Assembly (NCBI GenBank): GCA_020349885.1 | Contig: CP070701.1 | Location: forward strand, 1,363,178 to 1,427,177 | Direction: 5' to 3' | DNA: 64,000 nt | Source of the DNA: Acidobacteriota bacterium | Lineage (GTDB): Bacteria > Acidobacteriota > G020349885 | Shown here: in pieces, positions 58,674 to 64,000 of the stretch | How the letters are laid out: each line of letters opens with the position of its first letter | How positions within the stretch are numbered: position 1 is the first letter of the stretch | Program-made: the position numbers and the translations under genes | The notes under the pieces: generated by a model | Databases searched by the model: none | The model's input: the letters and a program-made list of their open reading frames with translations, nothing else | What the model was told of the DNA's origin: nothing

Positions 58674-59485
58674 AGCGAATCCTGCTTCTTCCGAAAACCT
58701 TCGCCTATGACAATCGCCGCCCGCTTCTTATCGTGGCGGCGGCGGCGTTGGTGGCCCACGGGCTTGTTGCGGGGCTGGCCACGGTTCCGCTTTCGCGTTC
58801 TGCGACTTCGCTTGACAAGGAGCGCCGGGCGCTTGAAAAAGAGGTGCGCTCACTCGAAGCCGAGCGTGACGGGCTCGTCGCGCTCGAGGGGCAGATCGAA
58901 AAAAACCGCGACGGCCTTGAGTACTTCCACAGAGAAGTGCTTTCCACGAAGCGGGAGCGCATGACGTTCTTTCAGCGGGAAATCCGCCGCATGGCGCAGC
59001 AGGCGGGCGTGCGGCTCGAAACCATCGGGTACAGCGCTGAAGAAGTTCGGGAAAACCGCGGGTTGCCGGGCGCCGTCAATCTGGGCCCGGCCTGGACAGA
59101 CGCGGGGGAGGGCGCACTGGTCCGGTTTTCCACGACCCTTCCTCTCGAGGGAACCTATAGAGCCATCCGGAAATTCCTGAGCGCCGTGGAAAACAACCCG
59201 GGCCTCTTTTTGGTCATCAAGCGGCTGACGCTTCGGAGCAACGCGGCGGATCGCGTCAACCAAATCAGCCTCAACGTGGAATTTTCGACCTATTTTTTTG
59301 AGTTCGAGGGCGTTGAGCCGAAGACCGGGAAGTCCCCGGCGATGGCGGCGGCAATCGGGGGTTCGGAAGGTGCAGAAAGTACGGAAGGTGCGGACATGGC
59401 TCTCCTGTACTTTCCGCATCCCTGGCTACCCTCGGGCAAGCTTCTGCACTTTCGGCACTTGGATTTGACGGGAGGCATCGCATGA
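58670..59485 (+). CDS. pilO: PilO-like pilus assembly protein
   Basis: A 271-residue bitopic protein with one membrane helix (PLLIVAAAALVAHGLVAGLATVPL, about 18-41), a coiled coil (SLDKERRALEKEVRSLEAERDGLVALEGQIEKNRDGL) and a ferredoxin-like periplasmic domain (FSTTLPLEGTYRAIRKFLSAVENNPGLFLVIKRLTL), as in PilO. The last 45 residues are encoded by a GAAGGTGC-word element (59371-59460), so the native C-terminus may have ended earlier near residue 225. The start overlaps pilN and the end overlaps pilP by 4 nt. Confidence 0.8.
   Translation: MKRILLLPKTFAYDNRRPLLIVAAAALVAHGLVAGLATVPLSRSATSLDKERRALEKEVRSLEAERDGLVALEGQIEKNRDGLEYFHREVLSTKRERMTFFQREIRRMAQQAGVRLETIGYSAEEVRENRGLPGAVNLGPAWTDAGEGALVRFSTTLPLEGTYRAIRKFLSAVENNPGLFLVIKRLTLRSNAADRVNQISLNVEFSTYFFEFEGVEPKTGKSPAMAAAIGGSEGAESTEGADMALLYFPHPWLPSGKLLHFRHLDLTGGIA
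59371..59460. repeat. GAAGGTGC-word quasi-palindrome inside the pilO 3' end
   Basis: Left words TTCGGAAGGTGCAGAAAGTA and CGGAAGGTGCGG; right words CTGTACTTTCCGCATCC and CTTCTGCACTTTCGGCACTT, which are reverse-complement forms. It is translated in frame. Confidence 0.75.
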
Positions 59486-60081
59486 GCACGCGTGAGAAGG
59501 CACTCGGCGTCGCGGCCTTGATCGTGCTCCTGATGGCGCTTTGGAATTATGCGCCACTGCTTTTCCGGGGCGGCGATGACGCGCCGTTGGCGGTGGCTCG
59601 GCTCGGGGAGTCCCGCGGGGCCATCTCCGTGGAGTCTCTCCGAATCGACGAACTCGAAGCGCCGCGCCCCCAATACGAGGGCGCGGAGCGCAATCTCTTC
59701 AGCTTTGGCCACATCCCCACACCGCAAGCGGTGCGTGATGAGCAGCAGGAGAAACTTCAACAAATGCGCGAACAGGCCGCGCGGGAGCGTGAGCGGAAGG
59801 AGAAAGAAATCAAGAAGCGTATTGAGGAAGATAGGGCTGCCTCTGGGGGGAGCGTGAACTTTGTGATGCCTTTTATAGGCTACATCGGCCCGCCCGACGA
59901 CGAAATCGCCATCTTCCGCGACGGGAAGACGTTCATTTACGCCAAGCGGGGCGAGGTTCTGAAGGAACAATTTGTCGTTGTGGACATCGGATATGAGTCC
60001 GTGGAAATTCGGGTCGCGGGCACACAGCAAACGAAACGGTATCCCTTGGCCACGAAGGTAAAATCCATTTTCAGCAAGTAG
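59482..60081 (+). CDS. pilP: PilP-like pilus assembly lipoprotein/periplasmic protein
   Basis: A 199-residue protein with an N-terminal membrane helix (ALGVAALIVLLMALWNYAPLL, about 7-27) and no lipobox. A periplasmic linker, a charged coiled coil (QEKLQQMREQAARERERKEKEIKKR, about 92-116) and a C-terminal beta domain (FIGYIGPPDDEIAIFRDGKTFIYAKRGEVL ... ESVEIRV) follow. Position between pilO and the secretin gene and the overall size support a PilP/GspC-like role bridging PilO and PilQ; sequence identity to PilP itself is not obvious. It overlaps pilO by 4 nt. Confidence 0.65.
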   Translation: MSTREKALGVAALIVLLMALWNYAPLLFRGGDDAPLAVARLGESRGAISVESLRIDELEAPRPQYEGAERNLFSFGHIPTPQAVRDEQQEKLQQMREQAARERERKEKEIKKRIEEDRAASGGSVNFVMPFIGYIGPPDDEIAIFRDGKTFIYAKRGEVLKEQFVVVDIGYESVEIRVAGTQQTKRYPLATKVKSIFSK

Positions 60082-60088
60082 GAGAGCT

Positions 60089-62452
60089 ATGAAACAGCCG
60101 GCAGTCAACAGTCAACAGTCAATGGTCAAAAAACTATCGACCATCAACCATCGGCCATCGACCGTTCAAAAACATTCTTTCGCTGGGGCGTTCATCTTGG
60201 TTCTCTTCGTTGCGGTGTCGTTCGTCGGATGCGCGGGGCGGCAGGACGTACGAAAGGCGGAAAAGTATTCGATGACGGAGGACTGGGACCAGGCCGTGCT
60301 CCATTACGCCCGCGCAGTCGCCCAGAACCCCGGCAACCTCGAGTACCGCATGAAGCTCATGCGGGCGCGCATCAAGGCCGCGCAGGTGCACATCGAGCGC
60401 GCGAAGAAATACCATGTGGCGGGACTCTACCCCCAGGCCGCCGAGGAATACCAGCAAACACTGGCCCTCGACCCGACGAGCCAGTTCGCCGCCGACGAGC
60501 TTCAGAAAGTCATAGCGATCATGGAGGAGGAGGCCGAGGCGCAGAAGCTCGGCATGAGCTTGGAGGAAATGAAGGAGGCGGCGGCGAAGATTACACCGAC
60601 GCCGCGCCTTGATCCCCAGGCCAACATTCCCATAAAACTCAAGTTCGCCGACCAGGACCTGAAGGATGTTTTCACCGCTCTCTGCAAGGCGGCGGGCGTC
60701 AACGTGCTTTTCGACGCGGCCATCGCAGACAAAAAGATTTCCGTTGATTTGCAGGATGTGACGTTCCTCGAAGCTCTCGACATCCTGAATATCCAGACCA
60801 AAACGTTCTACAAAATCATCAACTCCTACACGATCATCATAGCGCCCGACAACCGTCAAAAGCGCCAGGAGTACGACGACCAGGTCATCAAGACGTTTTA
60901 CCTCTCGAACGCCGAGGCGAAGGGCGTGTTCGGGCTGTTGAGGGGTCTTATTGACGCGCGCAACGTGGCGCAAAACGATGAGCTTAACGCCATCACGATC
61001 AAGGACACCCCGGACAAAATCGCCGTCGCCGAGCGCATCATCGGCGCGAACGACAAGGCGAAGGGCGAGGTCGTGATTGACGTGGAGCTTATGGAGGTGA
61101 AACGCATGCGCCGGCGGGACATCGGCGTCGAGCTTCCGCAGTCGCTGAATGAAACGTTCGATGCCGTGGACTCGCTTGACGGTGGCGGCTCCAATATCCG
61201 GCTCCATGAGCTGGATCTCCTTAAAAAGCAGTACAACTGGGTTGTGGGGATCCCCTCCCTCACCTACAACTTTTTCAAGTCCGTCACGGAAGCCAACACC
61301 ATCGCCCGTCCCCAGCTCCGGGTCACCGAAGGGGAGAAGGCGAGCATCAACATCGGCGACCAGGTTCCCATTCCCACGACCACCTACAACGTGGCCTCCA
61401 CGGTGGGTGGAATCGGCGGCGCGCCGATTACGAACTTCACGTACCAGAACGTCGGCGTCCAGATTAGCGTTGAACCCCGCGTTCACCACAATCAGGAGAT
61501 CACGCTCAAGGTGCAAATCGAGGTTTCTTCCATCACAGGGGAAGTGCAGGCGACCGTGGGCGCCCAGCCCATCATCGGCACCCGCAGCATCGACACCATC
61601 ATCCGGCTCAAGGACGGGCAGGTGAACATTCTTGCCGGCCTCATCCGCGACGACGAGCGCGATTCCCTCTCAGGTGTGCCGGGCCTCGGCGACACGCCCA
61701 TTCTGCGGCGGCTGTTTGGAAACACCAGCCGCTCAAAAGAGGAGACCGACATCGTGCTGTCTCTTACGCCGCACATCGTCCGCATGCCGAACATCACGTC
61801 GGAGGATCTCGAGGCGCTGTGGATCGGCTCGGGTGACCGCATTCGGCTCATGGAAAAGCCGCCTCCCAGCGTGCTTTTGGGCAAGGGCGAGGGCGGGACG
61901 CCTTCCCCGCCCAAGCGGCCGAAGCCCACCGGGGAAGCCGAAGAAAAGGTCGGGCGAGAAGCACCGCAGGCACCGCCGGACGAGGCTCCGGAGGAGCCGC
62001 CCGCACCCAAGGAGCCGCCGAGGCCTCCGAGGCCGGCCGTCCTGCGCATCGTGCCCCAAAACGAGGCCATGAAAAAGGGCGAGGAACTTCAAATTAGTAT
62101 CGTTATCGGAAACGGCGTGGACGTGGCCCATGCGCCCCTGGTGCTTGGCTACAACGCGGAGATTCTCCACGTGCTCGACGTGGTCGAACTCGGGTATCTG
62201 CGGCAGGGCGGCGCGCCGATTACGTTCGTGCGCGACATTGATAACGACAAAGGCTCCGCGGTCGTCGGCTATTCACGCCAGGCTCCGCAGGGTGTGAGCG
62301 GCGACGGCATGCTCGTGCGCGTGACCCTCAAGAGTGTGGGCGTGGGCGCGTCGCCTCTCTTTCTCACTAGGAGTGAGCTTCGCGATTCACAGAATCAGAG
62401 AATTCCGGTTTCGCTCGTGCATGGGCGCATTAGGGTGAGTGAAGGAGAGTAG
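60089..62452 (+). CDS. pilQ: PilQ/GspD-type outer-membrane secretin with cohesin-like C-terminal domain
   Basis: A 787-residue secretin. Residues 1-30 are encoded by a GACC-word repeat, so the true start may be ATG 60122 (MVKKLS). A lipobox-like VSFVGC follows. Next are TPR-like helices (about 65-140), the STN/N0 domain (IPIKLKFADQDLKDVFTALCKAAGVNVLF, about 175), an N1 domain and the secretin core (about 350-595), including the VPIPTT gate region and GLIRDDERDSLSGVPGLGDTPILRRLFG. After a Pro-rich linker, residues about 670-785 resemble a cohesin domain (SGDGMLVRVTLKSVG). Cohesin-like ends are seen in some candidate-phylum secretins. Confidence 0.9.
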   Translation: MKQPAVNSQQSMVKKLSTINHRPSTVQKHSFAGAFILVLFVAVSFVGCAGRQDVRKAEKYSMTEDWDQAVLHYARAVAQNPGNLEYRMKLMRARIKAAQVHIERAKKYHVAGLYPQAAEEYQQTLALDPTSQFAADELQKVIAIMEEEAEAQKLGMSLEEMKEAAAKITPTPRLDPQANIPIKLKFADQDLKDVFTALCKAAGVNVLFDAAIADKKISVDLQDVTFLEALDILNIQTKTFYKIINSYTIIIAPDNRQKRQEYDDQVIKTFYLSNAEAKGVFGLLRGLIDARNVAQNDELNAITIKDTPDKIAVAERIIGANDKAKGEVVIDVELMEVKRMRRRDIGVELPQSLNETFDAVDSLDGGGSNIRLHELDLLKKQYNWVVGIPSLTYNFFKSVTEANTIARPQLRVTEGEKASINIGDQVPIPTTTYNVASTVGGIGGAPITNFTYQNVGVQISVEPRVHHNQEITLKVQIEVSSITGEVQATVGAQPIIGTRSIDTIIRLKDGQVNILAGLIRDDERDSLSGVPGLGDTPILRRLFGNTSRSKEETDIVLSLTPHIVRMPNITSEDLEALWIGSGDRIRLMEKPPPSVLLGKGEGGTPSPPKRPKPTGEAEEKVGREAPQAPPDEAPEEPPAPKEPPRPPRPAVLRIVPQNEAMKKGEELQISIVIGNGVDVAHAPLVLGYNAEILHVLDVVELGYLRQGGAPITFVRDIDNDKGSAVVGYSRQAPQGVSGDGMLVRVTLKSVGVGASPLFLTRSELRDSQNQRIPVSLVHGRIRVSEGE
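60101..60168. repeat. GTCAACA/GACCATC-word quasi-palindrome at the pilQ start
   Basis: CAGTCAACAGTCAACAGTCAATGGTC followed by GACCATCAACCATCGGCCATCGACCG, a left and a reverse-complement-like right part. It supplies the first 30 codons of the open frame. The family is shared with 48390-48460. Confidence 0.8.
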
Positions 62453-62458
62453 AATCCG

Positions 62459-63028
62459 ATGGCCAATGACCAAATGACCAAATTCCCAAATGCCTGTCCT
62501 GAGCGGAGCCGAAGGGACCGAATGCAACGTATTTGGTCATCCGGTCATCGGGTCATTAGGTCATTTAACTCACGGGGGCTGACACTGGTGGAGCTTGCGG
62601 CGACGGTGGCGATCATTCTTATCCTCGCGGCCATTGCCCTTCCGCTTACGCGGGTGGCGCTCCAGCGCAGCAGAGAGGTCGAGCTCCGCCGGGCGCTGCG
62701 CACCATCCGCACGGCCATTGACCAGTTCCACGAAGCCGCCATGGGGGGGCTGATCAATCCGCGCGAGATCGGCGACGTCGGCCAGATGAACTATCCCAAG
62801 GACTTCGACCAGCTCGTCGAGGGCGTCGACGCCACCGTGGGAGTGGGCAGCAAGCTGAAGTTTTTGCGGCGCGTCCCCATCGACCCGATGATGAAGACGG
62901 ACGAATGGGGCAAGCGCTCCTATCAGGACGACTTCGATTCGACCCTCTGGGGAAGGGAAAATCTTTACGATGTCTTTACGGAAAGCGACGGCGTGGCGCT
63001 CGATGAAACGGAATACAAGGAGTGGTGA
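62459..63028 (+). CDS. type IV pilin / type II pseudopilin (GspG-like)
   Basis: A 189-residue prepilin with the class III signal SRG|LTLVELAATVAIILILAAIALP: Gly then a hydrophobic residue, Glu5 after cleavage, then the transmembrane helix. After the helix come the GspG-type features RRALRTIRTAIDQFHEAA and DPMMKTDEWGKRSY. The leader before the Gly is about 40 residues, far longer than normal, because it is encoded by a repeat element; a start at ATG 62522 (MQRIWSS) is more natural. It follows pilQ by 6 nt and overlaps the next pilin gene by 7 nt. Confidence 0.85.
   Translation: MANDQMTKFPNACPERSRRDRMQRIWSSGHRVIRSFNSRGLTLVELAATVAIILILAAIALPLTRVALQRSREVELRRALRTIRTAIDQFHEAAMGGLINPREIGDVGQMNYPKDFDQLVEGVDATVGVGSKLKFLRRVPIDPMMKTDEWGKRSYQDDFDSTLWGRENLYDVFTESDGVALDETEYKEW
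62461..62567. repeat. GGTCAT-word element interrupted by a CTGAGCGGAGCCGAAGGG element
   Basis: Left arm AATGACCAAATGACCAAATT and right arm ATTTGGTCATCCGGTCAT plus GGGTCATTAGGTCATTT. The middle, 62491-62519, is TGCCTGTCCTGAGCGGAGCC and then GAAGGGACC, the widely seen repeat that translates as PERSRR. It runs in frame through the pilin leader. Confidence 0.85.
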
Positions 63029-63483
63029 GAAAAATGACCGATTTCCGATTACCGGTTACCGATAAGAAAACGACGTTGGATTTAAAAAATCGGCCATTGG
63101 CGCGCGGCTTCACGATTCTTGAGCTTCTGGCGGTGGTGTTCATTATCTCGCTGATTGCGGCCATCGCCATTCCGAGATATCAGCGCGCCATCCTCAAGGC
63201 GCGCGAGGCGGCGCTCAAGCAAGACCTCCATGTCATGCGGTCCGTAATCGACCAGTACTTCGCCGACAAGAAGAAATACCCCGAAAGCCTCGAAGAGCTG
63301 GTGAGGGCGGGCTACCTGCGCTCCGTGCCCGTGGATCCGTTCACGGAGTCGAGCAACACGTGGCAGACGATTCCGGCCGAGTCGAATCCCTTCGGCCCTC
63401 CCGAGGAATCTGGAGGAATCTTCGACGTCAAAAGCGGCGCCTCGGGCGTCGGAACGAACAACATTTCCTATGGTGAGTGGTGA
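63022..63483 (+). CDS. type II secretion pseudopilin GspG-like
   Basis: A 153-residue prepilin: ARG|FTILELLAVVFIISLIAAIAIPRYQRAILKAREAALKQDLHVMRSVIDQYFADKKKYP shows the cleavage Gly, Phe1, Glu5 and a long helix, then the GspG signature region. The C-terminal beta part has SVPVDPFTE, as in GspG, with a Ca-loop-like segment. Residues 1-27 include a TACCG-word repeat (63036-63065), so the leader is again longer than usual. It overlaps the preceding pilin gene by 7 nt (63022-63028) and is translated in another frame. It is probably the major pseudopilin. Confidence 0.88.
   Translation: MVRKMTDFRLPVTDKKTTLDLKNRPLARGFTILELLAVVFIISLIAAIAIPRYQRAILKAREAALKQDLHVMRSVIDQYFADKKKYPESLEELVRAGYLRSVPVDPFTESSNTWQTIPAESNPFGPPEESGGIFDVKSGASGVGTNNISYGEW
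63036..63065. repeat. TACCG-word repeat in the leader of the second pilin
   Basis: ACCGATTTCCGATTACCGGT then TACCGATAAG. The core ACCGATTTCCGAT also occurs at 24285-24297 between pyrF and dnaK. Confidence 0.5.
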
Positions 63484-63498
63484 GGAAAGGATGATAGT

Positions 63499-64000
63499 AT
63501 GATGAAACGCGGAAAGAAAGGACGCAGGACGATAAAGCAAAGGAATTCTACATCCTACCGTCCTACGTCCTACGTCCTGTTTTTGGCCGTAGGGGCTTTC
63601 GTGTTTCTCCTTGCCGCGTGTGAGGGCGGTGACCCGACGACCGTCGGGGGTTGCGTCGGGGCGGATCTCGACGCGCCGGTCCTCTCGCAGCCCTCGGACG
63701 GGGGCACGGTGGCCTGGGATCCCGGCTTTCAGTGGACTGCCGCCAAGTCGGACAACGAACCGGACATAGACGTTGAAAAACACGTCGTCGAGATCTTCTG
63801 GGGGACGGCTTGCTCCGGAACGGTTGAACGCACGAGCGGTGATCTCGGGGCGGAGGCGACCTCGTACAAGCTTGGCGATTTCTTGGATCCGAGCACGACG
63901 TACGCTTGGCACGTCGAGGCGACGTTTACGAGCACGACGGACCAAACGACGTGCATTAAGAAGAGCGGATGCCGCATCTTCACGACGACGGCGACGCAAT
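63499..64000 (+). CDS. lipoprotein with fibronectin-like domain, partial at window edge
   Basis: Open from ATG 63499 to the window end with no stop (167 codons). After about 25 residues partly encoded by a repeat (SYRPTSYVL), a signal with lipobox LLAAC appears (VLFLAVGAFVFLLAACEGG). The rest has beta-rich, fibronectin-III-like sequence: DAPVLSQPSDGGTVAWDPGFQWTAA and STTYAWHVEATF. Four Cys follow the lipobox one. It follows the second pilin gene by 15 nt and so is likely the next gene of the pilus operon. It may be a surface-exposed accessory or adhesin-like protein; the complete length is unknown. Confidence 0.7.
   Translation, partial: MMKRGKKGRRTIKQRNSTSYRPTSYVLFLAVGAFVFLLAACEGGDPTTVGGCVGADLDAPVLSQPSDGGTVAWDPGFQWTAAKSDNEPDIDVEKHVVEIFWGTACSGTVERTSGDLGAEATSYKLGDFLDPSTTYAWHVEATFTSTTDQTTCIKKSGCRIFTTTATQ
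63518..63581. repeat. CCTACGT-word quasi-palindrome at the lipoprotein gene start
   Basis: Left AAGGACGCAGGACG and right ACATCCTACCGTCCTACG, then TCCTACGTCCTG, a simple word repeated and inverted. It is translated in frame ahead of the lipoprotein signal. Confidence 0.7.

Overview
This window looks like chromosomal DNA from a GC-rich, Gram-negative, probably uncultivated bacterium. An outer-membrane Omp85-type protein, a PilQ-type secretin and lipoprotein signals indicate two membranes. The FMN-domain glutamate synthase, short-type S-adenosylhomocysteinase, QueH and many eukaryote-like signalling proteins (PEGA-tailed Ser/Thr kinase, class III cyclase, two ECF sigma factors) fit a deep-branching phylum of the Acidobacteriota or candidate-phylum sort. 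The phylum cannot be fixed from sequence reading alone.

Layout. 1-7.8 kb: end of an MBL-fold hydrolase, an S26-type peptidase, an ECF sigma factor, dihydroorotase, a GNAT protein, an Omp85 protein and the methyl-cycle pair ahcY-metK. 7.9-9.5 kb: tmRNA with its promoter, then a small GIY-YIG gene bracketed by 31-bp direct repeats, then dcd. 9.6-18 kb: rarA, a PgaB-like lipoprotein, a PEGA kinase, a TPR/propeller protein and an amine-oxidase-like flavoprotein. 18-24 kb: tRNA-Leu, a methyltransferase/polysaccharide-deacetylase pair, an RDD membrane protein and dnaK. 24.4-33.4 kb: a nitrogen/redox locus (nuoE, a nuoF-gltD fusion, a hoxU-like Fe-S subunit, an FMN-domain gltB, gdhA, pyrF). 33.5-48.5 kb: a perfect parS-like palindrome, cyclase, queH, nitrilase, dnaE, a sulfatase-like protein, a large membrane protein, two DUF2007-type paralogues, dnaN and dnaA, which suggests proximity to the replication origin. 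48.5-52 kb: gltX, a second ECF sigma factor and a sodium/solute symporter. 52.3-64 kb: an anti-sigma-like protein and a type IV pilus / type II secretion cluster (secretin-like protein, pilC, pilB, pilM, pilN, pilO, pilP, pilQ, two pseudopilins and a truncated lipoprotein).

How the genes work together. The 26.7-33.1 kb operon encodes every part of an electron path from NADH (NuoE/NuoF) through a GltD-like FAD/Fe-S module and a cysteine-rich HoxU-like ferredoxin to an FMN glutamate synthase core that has no glutaminase domain; gdhA lies downstream. I infer a multi-subunit, possibly flavin-bifurcating, glutamate synthase. The operon is preceded by a decayed copy of the gdhA promoter and 5' end, and its centre is much more AT-rich than its edges, so its history is mosaic.

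A second theme is a set of short dispersed elements with different sequences but the same design: a simple word repeated a few times, often followed by its reverse complement. They sit at gene edges and sometimes run into reading frames, mostly in and next to the pilus cluster. No CRISPR array, prophage or transposase was seen.
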